Positions 50,228-60,191 are shown, counted from the stretch's first letter. The stretch: 64,000 nt of DNA from Ruminococcus sp. YRD2003 (GCA_900109435.1 FNZT01000003.1:1-64000); one strand, 5' to 3'. Numbers and translations are program-made. Notes: a model not told the origin generated them from the letters alone.

Positions 50228-53209
50228 TTACTTGATAACACCGAGGCCCCAGATCGTGAAGCTGCCGTTTGCCTTGATAGAAACGTTCAGTTCACCGCTG
50301 TTCGGCTGATAGTAGCCGACCTCAGCATCAGGACCGCCCCATGTATACTGCTTAACGCCGTTTACCTTAGTGGTCTTGCCGTTTACAGTAACATCTACGC
50401 TGCCCATGTTGGATGAGTTTGCTTTGAATACTATGATAAGGCCCTTACCTGTGGTCTTGAAAGTCATAGCATTGCCTCCGTTTGCGGAATATCCGTAAGG
50501 AAGCTTTCCATAGCCGGTACCTCTCGTGAACGAGCCTGCATTGAAGTTCTGGAGATCCTTTGTCGGATCTGCATTATAGCAGGTCCAGTATTCTGAGCCA
50601 TACTTTGAGGTAGAGGGGATAGTGTAGGAATCGGAGCGATTCTCGGTTCTCATAGCCTGACGAACATAGTAAGCCATGCAGTCTGCAACGAGCTGACCGC
50701 CCTTAGCGTGCGGGTGGTATTCATCGGCGAAGTAGTCGTCTGCCTTGAGGAATCCGCTGTTGAACGCCTTTGTGAGAGCGTTGTCCATGCTGATTATCGG
50801 AACATCGAAGTTCTTGCCCGAAGCCTCCATCTGTGCCTGGCTTGAATAGCCGCCCTTGGAGCGGGTGATAAGAACTATAACAGCGGGCTCATTGGGCATT
50901 TCGAGGAACTTTCTGATAAGAGCCTCGAAGGACTTTTTGTAAGCTTCGCCCTCATGGTCGTTTACGGAGAACTCGATAACTACGATGTCGGGATTCTGGC
51001 TGCAAACTTCCTTCTCGGCACGAACGAGACCTACAACGGATGAGGTGCCCGAGAGGCCTGCATTTACCTCCTTGAAGCTGCCCTTAGCGAAGTTATTCTT
51101 GATGTAGTTGGTGAAAGGAGTGCTGTAGTTCTTGCCCTCGGTGATAGAACCGCCGATATATGCAAGAGTGAGCCCCTTGCCGCTCTCGGCAGCTTCGAGC
51201 TTCTTAGTGAGGCGGTATGTATTGCCCATATTGCAGATAGAGTTCTTGTAGAAGTCGATAGACTGCGATGAAGCCGTCTCAACGTAGTCGTCCCACTTGT
51301 TGTCGGGCTTGGGAGGCTCGGGACGCTCGGGGAATGTCTTTATCTTGCCCATAACAAATCCGTAGAGGAGCACGAGGTCTGTAACATTTATCTCGTCAAC
51401 GCCGTCGATATCGGCAGCCTTGAGAGCCATGTCATCTGTGAGGTTTCCGAGCACCGCCTTGCGCTCGAGAACGACGTCGAAGATGTCGATGCGTCCGTCG
51501 TAGTTGAGGTCGCCGTACTCGAGACGCTTTGTGCCGCCAGCACCCTTGATGACAGTGCCTGCGGAAGCGCCTGTTACGTCGTCGATGTAGAAGCTGTTGG
51601 TGCTGTCCTCGGTCTCGACGTAGAGAACGATATCTGTAGCACCTGCGGGTATTTTGTAGTTGGTGTTCGCGAGCTGTACCCAAGTACCCTTCATAGTGGA
51701 AGCCTCGGCGATACCGTCATAGCTTGTCGTACCGCTTGCGTCCTTGTACTGTATCTTGAGGAAGAAAGTATCCTCATTGCCGCCCTTGTCGAAGAGCACG
51801 TTAGCGCTGAAGCTGTAGGACTTGCCCGCTTCAAAATCGCTTCCGAGCGACTTTGAGCCGCCGTTCCACGCCGAAGTTCTGCCGTCAACGTAGATGGACT
51901 TGCTGCCCTCGTAAGCCTTATCCGAAGAGGAAGTCACGCTTGCAGCGCCTCTGCCTGTCCAGCCCTGAGCTCCTGACTCGAAGGTATCGTTGAAGTAGAC
52001 AGTACCGTCGCCTGAGGGAGCAGGACCGTCACTGCTGCCTGCGGAGAAGTTGTCGGAGACTATCTCTGCGAAGTTAGCCTTTAGCTGAGAATCCTTGAGC
52101 TTGCAGGTTGAGCGGTCGTAGTGACCGTCCACTGGAGTATCCCAGAGCACGGGACAGAGGTTGCGCTCGCAAGCCTCGCGGCAAACGCTCGTGAGGTAGT
52201 CGCGCACGGAAGCGGCGTCCTTGTTCTTGGTAGGACAGCCGTACTCGCCGATGATAACGGGCACGCCCTTGTCGTAGAAAGTGGTCTTAACGAGGTCGAG
52301 GTTCTTCTCGAGCTCAGCCTTTTCGGCGGCAGACCCCCATGAATAAGCGGCCTTGCCCCAGTCGGCGTCCTTCTCGAGGATAGCGAAAGTAGAGGGGATA
52401 TAGTAGTGTACGGAAACCGCGAGCCTGTTTACAGGGTCATACGGTATCTCAAACAGAGGGTCGCAGGTGAGGTTGACATCTGTGATATAGCCCGAGATGA
52501 GAAGATGACGGTATGAGTTGTTTGAGCCGCTTGCTCTTACGGTGTCGATGAACTTTTTGTTGACCTCGTTCACGAGAGCGTAGGACTTCTTCTTGTCGCC
52601 CTGATTGGAATACTGGTTCCACAGCGACTCCCAACCGAGCTCCTCGTTCTGAGCCTCGAACATGAGGTGGTCGCCATAGTCGGCGAAGTTCTCGCTTATC
52701 TGTTCCCACATATGGGTATAGCGCGTCATGCACTCGTCCTTGTTGGTGGGCATATCCTTGAGCCAGCCGCCGTCCCAGTGGATGTTGACGATAGCATACA
52801 TACCTGTTTCGAGGGTCCAGTCAACTATCTGAGTGACTCTCTTCATGAGGTCGGCGTCTATAGTGTAGGTACCGTCGTCCTTCATCAGATTTGACCATGC
52901 AACAGGTATCCTCAGCACGCCGAATCCTTCGTCGGCGTAGCCCTGTATCATTTTCTTGGTGATCTCGGGACTGCCCCACGAGGTCTCGAAGTCCTTTACG
53001 GAAGCCTTGCCGTCCGGGTTTATCCAGTCACCTGTGGCTTCCATCGTGTTGCCGAGGTTGATACCGATACCCATGTCCTCAACGAGTTCGATAGTCGACA
53101 TATTACGCATCTCGCCGTCGTCCGCAGCGAAAGCGGGAACAGCGACAATGGAAGATGTGGCGAACATAACTGCGGAAACAGCGGCAGCAGCGGTTCTTGT
53201 CAGCTTCAT
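50228..53209 (-). CDS. GH5-CBM22-dockerin-SGNH multimodular enzyme
   Basis: The 993-residue secreted protein has a signal peptide (to about residue 28) and a GH5 domain (about 38-395) with acid/base Glu189 (EAQNEELGW) and nucleophile Glu322 (IIGEYGCP). A CBM22-like module follows (about 410-550; FESGAQGWTGRGAASV), then a dockerin (about 562-628; YGDLNYDGRIDIFDVVLERK, AADIDGVDEINVTDLVLLYG) and an SGNH-type hydrolase (about 670-850). The hydrolase shows LAYIGGSITEG, IEFSVNDHEG and the Asp-His pair in DEYHPHAKGG. The last 120 residues form a beta-rich end of unknown role. It would cut beta-glucan backbone and remove ester groups. A single protein with both activities around a dockerin is uncommon. 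Confidence 0.92.
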   Translation of the reverse strand: MKLTRTAAAAVSAVMFATSSIVAVPAFAADDGEMRNMSTIELVEDMGIGINLGNTMEATGDWINPDGKASVKDFETSWGSPEITKKMIQGYADEGFGVLRIPVAWSNLMKDDGTYTIDADLMKRVTQIVDWTLETGMYAIVNIHWDGGWLKDMPTNKDECMTRYTHMWEQISENFADYGDHLMFEAQNEELGWESLWNQYSNQGDKKKSYALVNEVNKKFIDTVRASGSNNSYRHLLISGYITDVNLTCDPLFEIPYDPVNRLAVSVHYYIPSTFAILEKDADWGKAAYSWGSAAEKAELEKNLDLVKTTFYDKGVPVIIGEYGCPTKNKDAASVRDYLTSVCREACERNLCPVLWDTPVDGHYDRSTCKLKDSQLKANFAEIVSDNFSAGSSDGPAPSGDGTVYFNDTFESGAQGWTGRGAASVTSSSDKAYEGSKSIYVDGRTSAWNGGSKSLGSDFEAGKSYSFSANVLFDKGGNEDTFFLKIQYKDASGTTSYDGIAEASTMKGTWVQLANTNYKIPAGATDIVLYVETEDSTNSFYIDDVTGASAGTVIKGAGGTKRLEYGDLNYDGRIDIFDVVLERKAVLGNLTDDMALKAADIDGVDEINVTDLVLLYGFVMGKIKTFPERPEPPKPDNKWDDYVETASSQSIDFYKNSICNMGNTYRLTKKLEAAESGKGLTLAYIGGSITEGKNYSTPFTNYIKNNFAKGSFKEVNAGLSGTSSVVGLVRAEKEVCSQNPDIVVIEFSVNDHEGEAYKKSFEALIRKFLEMPNEPAVIVLITRSKGGYSSQAQMEASGKNFDVPIISMDNALTKAFNSGFLKADDYFADEYHPHAKGGQLVADCMAYYVRQAMRTENRSDSYTIPSTSKYGSEYWTCYNADPTKDLQNFNAGSFTRGTGYGKLPYGYSANGGNAMTFKTTGKGLIIVFKANSSNMGSVDVTVNGKTTKVNGVKQYTWGGPDAEVGYYQPNSGELNVSIKANGSFTIWGLGVIK

Positions 53210-53287
53210 TATGGATCAACTCCTTTTGTTTTTTTGATTTTGCGGAGCGTAGTTTGCCTACATTGCGCCCGCAATACCTCATAATAA

Positions 53288-53316
53288 ATTATATCTTCAT
53301 TTCCTCAGCACCGCAA
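53288..53316 (-). promoter_or_regulatory. Likely promoter of the GH5-SGNH gene
   Basis: On the - strand TTGCGG and TATAAT are 17 bases apart, about 78 bases before the start codon. The gap 53210-53577 also has a rightward candidate (TTGACG-18-TATGAT near 53470-53499) for the next gene. Confidence 0.55.
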
Positions 53317-53577
53317 CCCAATATTTGAAAAAATGGTGGATAAAACGGACTTATATTTCCTTTTAACTAATAACAATATTTAGTATCCGCGAGGCAAAAA
53401 AGGCTCGAAAAAACCAATAATTTGTGATATTGACCATATACTCCATATAATATTAATGCAGTATGCTAATTGACGATTGATGCATAATTGTGGTATGATA
53501 CAATCAGGTATTTGTATCGTGAAGAAAATATGGTAAAAATGCTGTATATGACTCACGCTGCTGAAAGGGTGAAAATT

Positions 53578-56500
53578 ATGGAAAAGACAAATAATCTGAA
53601 AAAAATGACTGCGGCAGCAGTCGCACTGTGTCTTGCTGCTATGGAGCTCCCGCTTGTGCCGACGGCTGCACGGGCAGCTGACCCGCAGGATGTCCCTGAC
53701 TTTTCGTTTATAGGACAAGTCGGAACGCTCACGGCTGAGGAGAGTGCAAAGGCGGCAGAGGCGACCTACCTTGCTATCGCTGCTCACGAGCCGAGCGTCA
53801 ACTACAAATCGAAGGGACTGGATATGACAGACGAGAACGCCGATGCATTCCTTGATATATATCACTATGTCCTGTGTTGTTACGACGTGGGCATAGTAGC
53901 GCTCAACTCTTCGGTGGCGTTCAATCCGTTTTATGACACCATTGAGATAAACTACCGTTTCAACGACAGTGAGTATGACGCCAAATACGCGGAATATATG
54001 GCGAAACTCGACGAAATCGCAGCTCCCGTGAAGGCGAGCTGGTCGGACGAGGAAAAGGCACTGTATTTCCACGAGTACGTCGCCTCAAACTTCGATTACG
54101 ACTACCCTTTCCTCTACGGCAAGACCGAGCGTTCGGACTACGAGCAGTTCTCCGCATACGGTATGCTGAAAAACGGCATGGCGGTCTGCGAGGGCTATGC
54201 TGACCTGTATGCAATGCTCCTCAACAAAGTCGGTGTACCGACTAAGCTTGTCACGAGCTCAGCCATGGGTCATGCATGGAATGCGGTAAAGATAGGTGAT
54301 GACTGGTATTTCGTCGATACGACGTGGGACGACCTTTACTTTGGCTACAAGGGGTATGTCAAGCATGACAACTTCCTGACGACGACCGATGAGCTCGCAA
54401 ACTCGTCCTCGGCGCACACTTCTACCGACTGGGTAGACAGCTTCAATAATGATATCTACGGAGCTGCGGTACCCTCGACCTTCAGCGAAGCATTCTGGCT
54501 CGGCACTGAGAAGCCTATACAGCGCTATCAGAACAAGTGGCTCGCTCTGACGGGCAATGAGACTGATGTGCAGTTCACGCTTTTCGATTACGATTCAGCG
54601 ACGCATAAGGCAGCGAGCGCTCCTCTTACGGATAAGCTCGGTTTAGAACTTGCGGAGTGGGATATCCCCGATAAGCCGGGTTATGTATGGGGCGACAGCT
54701 ATAATGTCCCTGTTGTGGTGAATGACATTCTCTATTTCTCCACTCCCACGTCTGTTTATTCGTACCACAACGGTCAGTATATCGACCTTTACGACCTGAG
54801 TGAAGCCGAAAAGGCTTCCTACAGGATATACAGCCTTTACAGCTCTGACGGTAAGCTCTGGTACGGCACTGACTCCAATCGCAGAAAGCGGGAGGAGGTC
54901 ATGGCGACGCCCGTAGTCCATAAGCCGCTTGACATCGCAGAACTCGAAGCGGCGGTCATAGCAAAGGCGGGAGCTCCCGAGGCAAAGGAGAATTCGTGGA
55001 CAGCCCCGCTGAAAATATCCGACTGGAAAGCAGGCGAAGCTCCGTCTGTACCAACAGTCTCATCTAAGTACGGAGAGCCTGAATTCACGTACTATAAGGC
55101 GTCTGACAGCACACCGCTTGAAGGGGCTCCGACAACAGCGGGAAGCTACTTCGTCGTTGCAAGGGTGCCTGCTTCGGAGGATTATGAGGAGATAGTTACC
55201 GAGCCTGTATATTTTAAGGTGACGTCTTCGGTGATAACCATAACCGTACCCGACACGACGGTCGTTTATCGGGAGCAGGCAGATTTTGATATCAAGGTAG
55301 ACGGCGACATTTCCGAAGAGGAAAAAGAAAATGTGAAAAACGCGGTCAAGGTGACGTGCTACGATGCCGCATCTGCCGATACAGCGACACCTGTCGGCAC
55401 TTACCCTATAACAGTAGACTTTGACGAAACGGCATTTTCGGACAGCACCTTTGCATACGAGCTCGGTAATCTCACCGTCACGAAGAGGACTCCGACCATT
55501 GCCGTAAACGGCGCAGGAACGTCCGTGCAGTGCGTATATACGGGAGTTTCTCCCGAGGCGGAGCTGAACGGATATATCCTCTCCGATAACACTGACAAAG
55601 ATGCTTTGCTCGACTATCAGTGGTTTGTCAAGGAGAGCGGCGGCGTTTATACCGAGCTCGCCGATGCACCCGTACACTGCGGCGAGTACAAGGTCATTGT
55701 GAGTCAGCATGAATCGAAAAACTTCAATGCACAGGTGCTTGAGGTGCCGCTGATTATAGTTCCTGCACAGCTCACAGTGACATTTGAGGACGCCGCAGTC
55801 ACTTACGGCGATGAGCTCCCGAGCAAGGTGAAAGTGAAGTATTCAGGCCTCTGCGAGGCGGACAATGCTCTTTTCCCCGAGGAGGTCCCCGCTGTATCGT
55901 CATATACCGAGACGGGCAATGCGGGCGAATATGAACTCAGCGGAGAGCTGCCCGAAAACTCCGATTATTCCATCACTGTGAATAGCGGCAGGCTCACTGT
56001 TAAGAAGAGGCCGCTCACTGTTACAGCTGAAAGCTGCAAGATGACCTACGGCGAGGAGCCTCCTACAAATGCGAAGGTGACCTATGACGGTCTGACAGCG
56101 AAGGACGAGGCAGTGTTCCTTGATTCTTTCCCGTGTGTTACCGAATATACGCAGTACAGCTCTGTAGGCACATATGGGATGCTTCCTCAGATACCCGACT
56201 TCACAAACTACGAAGTAACTGCAAAGGCTGGAGTGCTTACAGTCGAGCCGAAGCCTGTCAGCGTATCATGGGGAACTCAGTTCAGCTTTGTCTATGACGG
56301 AACTGAGAAGCAGCTCGTTCCGACGATTACGGGTACAGTAGGCGGCGATGAGGTCGAGGCTGTGCTCGGGAACTATAAAGCGACGAAAGCAGGTACATAT
56401 ACAGCGAAGATATTGTCGCTCTCTGACATCAACTACAGCGTTCCCGACGTCCTGTCAAGTATGGAATGGACGATAGAGAAGGCTGGCCTGCACATCTTCG

Positions 56501-58680
56501 CGAAAGAAATGACCGTATCTTACGGCGAGAAGCTCGGTGAAGCAGAGATGCAGGCAGAGGGCCTTGCCGTGGGCGATGACATCTCGGTCATCATCGGCAC
56601 ACCGAAGCTTGTTACGTCCTACGAGCAGTATAGTCCTGTCGGCGATTATGACCTCATGTACGAGAACGGGCTCGAGGCTGAGAATTACAATGTCCTCTGC
56701 GATTATAAGTCTGTTCTTCACGTAGTTCCGAGGGAGACAGAGCTTATATGGGATGAGGAGTACGAGTTTTTCTACGACGGTACTGAAAAGGCGGTCTACG
56801 CTGAGCTCAACGGGGTTGTCAACGGCGACGACGTTACGCTCGAATACAAAAACAACAAGGCGGCGGAGGTCGGCGACTATGAAGCGGAGGTCACGGTAAG
56901 CGGCAAGGACAAGAGCAATTACAAAGTCGCGCTCGTTTACTTCCGTCAGTGGAAGATAAAGGAAGCCGCACTGGAGTTCACCGAGCCGAAAGCGGCTGAG
57001 CTGACTTATAGCGGAGCCGAGCAGGAGCTCGTCACGGGAGCGAGTGTTATCGGCGGAAAGATAAGCTACAGCCTTGACGGCGAGACCTACAGTGCGAAGA
57101 TCCCGACGGCTGTAAATGCGGGCAAGTACAGGGTGTATTATCAGGTGGAGTCAGACTCGCAGCACAGCGGCTCGGCAGCAGGCAGCATACCCGTTGCTAT
57201 CGCACCGCTGGAGCTGTCCGATACAGGCAGGAAGCCCGATATAGTGATAACTCATGACGGTTTCGATGATACAGCTCCAGAGGTAAAGGTGAGTGCTGAC
57301 GGCGTGCAGCTCATTGAGGGAGATGATTACACGTTCGAGTACGATAACGGCAGCAGGGTCGGATACGGAAAAGTGACAGTAACCTTTGTCGGCAATTATA
57401 CAGGCAGTGCAACGGCCGAATATCCTGTTCAGGAGCGTACTGCCGTATTGACGACTGCTACTACTACAACTACATCTGCAACTACGACAACCACAACTAC
57501 TACAACCACGACAACGAGCGCCACCACTTCAACCGCTACGACCACTACAGCCAAGACCACTGCAACTACAACATCGACCACTAACACAACTACAACAAGC
57601 ACTGCGGAAACAACAATGACGACTGCTACAGCCGCCGTTACGAGCACTGCAACCTCATCAATGGTTACAAGCACGACAACTACTTCGGCTACAACGACGA
57701 CAACTACCGTCACAACAACTACAACAGCAACAACGACGACGACAGCTCCCGTAACTACTACCGAAGTGACTACGTCCACAGAAACGACATCATCGACAAC
57801 TGAAACGACGTCGAATACAGCGCCGACGGGAACGACATCGTCATCTACGACAACAGAGACCACAACGGCGTCGACGGACGGTACAGCTACAGCAACAGTC
57901 ACAACAACGACGGCAGTACCGCCTGTTACTACAACAGAATCCACTGCAACAACGTCAGAGACTGCAACTACAACAGAATCCACAACAACGTCAGAGACTG
58001 CAACTACAACCGAATCTACAACAATAACCGAGACTGCAACTACAACAGAATCTACTACAACGACCGAGACTGCAACTACAACCGAATCTACTACAACGAC
58101 CGAGACCGCAACTACAACAGAATCTACTACAACGACCGAGACCGCAACTACAACCGAATCTACTACAACGACCGAGACCACAACTACAACAGAATCCACT
58201 GCAACAACGTCAGAGACTGCGACTACAACCGAATCTACAACAACGACCGAGACTGCAACTACAACCGAATCTACAACAACGTCAGAGACCACAACTACAA
58301 CAGAATCCACTGCAACGACCGAGACTGCAACTGCAACAGAATCCACCACCTCATCGACAGAAACTACAACTGCTTCAACAACGGAAACAGAGCCTGTAAC
58401 GACAACTCAGACCGAACCTGTTGGAATCTATGGATTCGGCGACCCTTCGGGCGATGGAAAGGTCGACGCAAAGGACGCATCGAAGGTGCTTGCGATATAC
58501 GCGATATATTCGACAGGCGATATCCCCGAAGATATGACGGATGAGCTGTTTGCGGCGGCAGACGTCAATGAAGACGGACAGCTGAATGCAAAGGACGCCT
58601 CGTATATCCTCGGCTACTACGCATATCTCTCGGTCGGAGGCAGTGACAGCTTCAAGGACTTCCTTCTCGCAAAAGCATGA
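53578..58680 (+). CDS. Giant secreted transglutaminase-like protein with MBG repeats and dockerin
   Basis: ATG 53578 with GAAAGGGTG upstream gives 1,700 residues; earlier starts would spoil the signal peptide. The signal ends near residue 35. The transglutaminase-like domain (about 130-260) has the triad Cys204 (AVCEGYADLYAML), His232 (GHAWNAV) and Asp247 (YFVDTTWDD). Then comes a beta-rich stretch, about 8-9 MBG/YDG-type beta domains (about 555-1285; openings such as LTVTFEDAAVTYGDELPSKV and SVSWGTQFSFVYDGTEKQL), a Thr-rich linker (about 1289-1615) with 12-residue repeats TTTESTTTTETA, and a C-terminal dockerin (about 1619-1700; FGDPSGDGKVDAKDASKVL). It probably spans from cell or cellulosome to substrate; crosslinking or protease action is inference. 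Confidence 0.88.
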   Translation: MEKTNNLKKMTAAAVALCLAAMELPLVPTAARAADPQDVPDFSFIGQVGTLTAEESAKAAEATYLAIAAHEPSVNYKSKGLDMTDENADAFLDIYHYVLCCYDVGIVALNSSVAFNPFYDTIEINYRFNDSEYDAKYAEYMAKLDEIAAPVKASWSDEEKALYFHEYVASNFDYDYPFLYGKTERSDYEQFSAYGMLKNGMAVCEGYADLYAMLLNKVGVPTKLVTSSAMGHAWNAVKIGDDWYFVDTTWDDLYFGYKGYVKHDNFLTTTDELANSSSAHTSTDWVDSFNNDIYGAAVPSTFSEAFWLGTEKPIQRYQNKWLALTGNETDVQFTLFDYDSATHKAASAPLTDKLGLELAEWDIPDKPGYVWGDSYNVPVVVNDILYFSTPTSVYSYHNGQYIDLYDLSEAEKASYRIYSLYSSDGKLWYGTDSNRRKREEVMATPVVHKPLDIAELEAAVIAKAGAPEAKENSWTAPLKISDWKAGEAPSVPTVSSKYGEPEFTYYKASDSTPLEGAPTTAGSYFVVARVPASEDYEEIVTEPVYFKVTSSVITITVPDTTVVYREQADFDIKVDGDISEEEKENVKNAVKVTCYDAASADTATPVGTYPITVDFDETAFSDSTFAYELGNLTVTKRTPTIAVNGAGTSVQCVYTGVSPEAELNGYILSDNTDKDALLDYQWFVKESGGVYTELADAPVHCGEYKVIVSQHESKNFNAQVLEVPLIIVPAQLTVTFEDAAVTYGDELPSKVKVKYSGLCEADNALFPEEVPAVSSYTETGNAGEYELSGELPENSDYSITVNSGRLTVKKRPLTVTAESCKMTYGEEPPTNAKVTYDGLTAKDEAVFLDSFPCVTEYTQYSSVGTYGMLPQIPDFTNYEVTAKAGVLTVEPKPVSVSWGTQFSFVYDGTEKQLVPTITGTVGGDEVEAVLGNYKATKAGTYTAKILSLSDINYSVPDVLSSMEWTIEKAGLHIFAKEMTVSYGEKLGEAEMQAEGLAVGDDISVIIGTPKLVTSYEQYSPVGDYDLMYENGLEAENYNVLCDYKSVLHVVPRETELIWDEEYEFFYDGTEKAVYAELNGVVNGDDVTLEYKNNKAAEVGDYEAEVTVSGKDKSNYKVALVYFRQWKIKEAALEFTEPKAAELTYSGAEQELVTGASVIGGKISYSLDGETYSAKIPTAVNAGKYRVYYQVESDSQHSGSAAGSIPVAIAPLELSDTGRKPDIVITHDGFDDTAPEVKVSADGVQLIEGDDYTFEYDNGSRVGYGKVTVTFVGNYTGSATAEYPVQERTAVLTTATTTTTSATTTTTTTTTTTTSATTSTATTTTAKTTATTTSTTNTTTTSTAETTMTTATAAVTSTATSSMVTSTTTTSATTTTTTVTTTTTATTTTTAPVTTTEVTTSTETTSSTTETTSNTAPTGTTSSSTTTETTTASTDGTATATVTTTTAVPPVTTTESTATTSETATTTESTTTSETATTTESTTITETATTTESTTTTETATTTESTTTTETATTTESTTTTETATTTESTTTTETTTTTESTATTSETATTTESTTTTETATTTESTTTSETTTTTESTATTETATATESTTSSTETTTASTTETEPVTTTQTEPVGIYGFGDPSGDGKVDAKDASKVLAIYAIYSTGDIPEDMTDELFAAADVNEDGQLNAKDASYILGYYAYLSVGGSDSFKDFLLAKA
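57930..58350 (+). repeat. 36-bp tandem repeats coding Thr-rich linker
   Basis: About eleven to twelve copies of a 36-base unit encode TTTESTTTTETA and variants. Copies differ mostly by ACA/ACG/GCA and AGT-like third-base changes. It lies inside the dockerin protein and follows a less regular Thr-rich part from about 57444. Confidence 0.9.
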
Positions 58681-58699
58681 AAAACTATCATAAACAGAC

Positions 58700-58723
58700 A
58701 GGCTGCTCAAAATCGGGCAGCCT
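58700..58723 (+). repeat. Inverted repeat after the giant dockerin gene
   Basis: AGGCTGC and GCAGCCT are separated by 10 bases, 20 bases after the stop and just before the main terminator. It has no T-run. Confidence 0.5.
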
Positions 58724-58732
58724 TCTGCAATG

Positions 58733-58768
58733 AAAAATCGGAAGGCTTTTTATAGCCTTCCGATTTTT
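58733..58768. terminator. Bidirectional terminator
   Basis: AAAAATCGGAAGGCT and AGCCTTCCGATTTTT form a perfect 15-bp stem with a 6-base loop between convergent genes, with T-runs on both strands. Confidence 0.94.
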
Positions 58769-58804
58769 GTTAGAGGAGGTTGGAACTTTCACTATGATTG
58801 GAAA

Positions 58805-59764
58805 TTATTCTGCGAGGAAATCCGTGATGCTCAGTGTGCCGCCTGTGGAGAGGTAGGAGTAGTAGCGAAGAGCGTCTGTAGCGTCCTTGGAGTCAACTCT
58901 GCTGTCGTTGTTGATGTCGGCAGCCTTCATCTGAGCCTCTGACAGCTCGATGTTCTGACCTGTCTGGAGGAGAGCGTATGTAGAGAGTATGCAGGAGGAA
59001 TCAGAGGCGTTTATGATGGAGTCACCGTTGATGTCGCCGACCATGATCTCTTCCTCGATGGGAGTCTCTTCTTCGATAGCGGGCTCTTCGGGAGTCTCTT
59101 CCTGTGCCTCGGTCTCAGCCTCAGCCTCAGTTATTCTGATGTAGCCCTGCTCGATACCGTTTGTGAATAACCAAGCTTCCATAAGGCGGCTTGCTTCGTC
59201 GTTTTCAACGCTCGCGAAGAGGTCTGCTGTACCGTCTGCATTTCTGTAGAGTATCTCTATCGGGAACTCGTCTCCAACATTGAGCTCTTCGGGAAGACGG
59301 AGCTGGAATGTCCAGAGAACGCCGTCGATGCCGTAGTTCTCGCCGCACATTGTAGCGAGGAACAGGTCGTTCTGTATGCCTTTTCTGACGTTTTTGCCGA
59401 GCTTAGAGCCTGCGCGGCCTGTGTCAGCGTAAGAGCCGAACTCATCGGGAACAACGTCAAGTCTGTTGTCGTAGCTTACGTGGATACCTGTGGATGCGTA
59501 CTTGAGCTTAGCGCCTGAAACTGTGAGCTCAATAGTCTGAACGGGATTATTCTGAGCTACATTTATCGGGAGCTCTATGCGGCTGAGGGACATCGTAGGC
59601 TTTGTCTCTGCCGTGCTGGGATCGAGCCCGTTGAGGTCGTATTCCGAGTAAGGACCTGTTGTGCCTGCGGCTGAGCCCGCAAAAGCAGTTATAGCAGTAG
59701 CGGTAGCTGATGTGATTGTCATTACAGCTGTTATTATAGCAGCGATCATCTGATTCTTTTTCAT
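58805..59764 (-). CDS. ScaC-like adaptor scaffoldin: one cohesin plus one dockerin
   Basis: The 319-residue secreted protein has a signal peptide (to about residue 30) and a single cohesin-like domain (about 57-212). The latter contains IELTVSGAKLKYASTGIHVS, DNRLDVVPDEFGSYADTG, DGVLWTFQLRLPEELNVGDE and FPIEILYRNADGT. A Glu/Pro/Thr-rich linker (about 213-240) follows, then a dockerin (about 242-316; VGDINGDSIINASDSSCIL, KAADINNDSRVDSKDATDAL). A lone cohesin with a dockerin is the plan of R. flavefaciens ScaC, which changes dockerin specificity on the main scaffold. The genomic place differs from the known sca cluster, so this may be another adaptor. GGGAGG lies before the ATG. Confidence 0.82.
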   Translation of the reverse strand: MKKNQMIAAIITAVMTITSATATAITAFAGSAAGTTGPYSEYDLNGLDPSTAETKPTMSLSRIELPINVAQNNPVQTIELTVSGAKLKYASTGIHVSYDNRLDVVPDEFGSYADTGRAGSKLGKNVRKGIQNDLFLATMCGENYGIDGVLWTFQLRLPEELNVGDEFPIEILYRNADGTADLFASVENDEASRLMEAWLFTNGIEQGYIRITEAEAETEAQEETPEEPAIEEETPIEEEIMVGDINGDSIINASDSSCILSTYALLQTGQNIELSEAQMKAADINNDSRVDSKDATDALRYYSYLSTGGTLSITDFLAE

Positions 59765-59802
59765 AAGAGCACCTCCCGATCGGATTTCCTTTTGTTGATA
59801 TT

Positions 59803-59831
59803 ATTATACCATAGATTTCCTGAAAAATCAA
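59803..59831 (-). promoter_or_regulatory. Promoter of adaptor scaffoldin
   Basis: On the - strand TTGATT and TATAAT are 17 bases apart, 39 bases before the start codon. The remaining gap to 60075 is AT-rich with nothing else I can support. Confidence 0.8.
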
Positions 59832-60075
59832 TACAAAACGGATAATTATACAGATTGCAAATAACAAAATGCAAGGTACAGATTTGTTTGATATGCACAA
59901 ATTGTGAATCAAATATTATCGGAACAACCTAAAAATGATGATTAATAGTTGATTTTTAGCGGTTTATACATTCAGTCATATTTACAGCACGTGATATTTT
60001 AAATCAAATCTCTATAACAAGTTGGAGAATGTTGCAAGAAAAAATACAGGTAGTAATATCAATAAGCTGCTGCGT

Positions 60076-60104
60076 TTGACTTACCTCCAAATGGATAGTA
60101 TAAT
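60076..60104 (+). promoter_or_regulatory. Promoter of third ECF sigma operon
   Basis: TTGACT and TATAAT are 17 bases apart, 87 bases before the ATG at 60192. Confidence 0.78.
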
Positions 60105-60191
60105 ATTAAAAGTTCCTTTTTTATGCAACGCGGGCAGTCGCTTTCCTTAGTAGTATTGCAGAAGCTTCTATTTCAATTTTGGAGGTGCTGA

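Noticed and set aside
57429..58349. 306-residue Val/Asp/Ser-rich frame on the - strand
   Set aside because: It is the reverse complement of the Thr-codon repeats of the giant dockerin protein.
57930..58350. CRISPR-like 36-bp repeats
   Set aside because: They are in frame within a protein, have no spacers and encode a Thr-rich linker.
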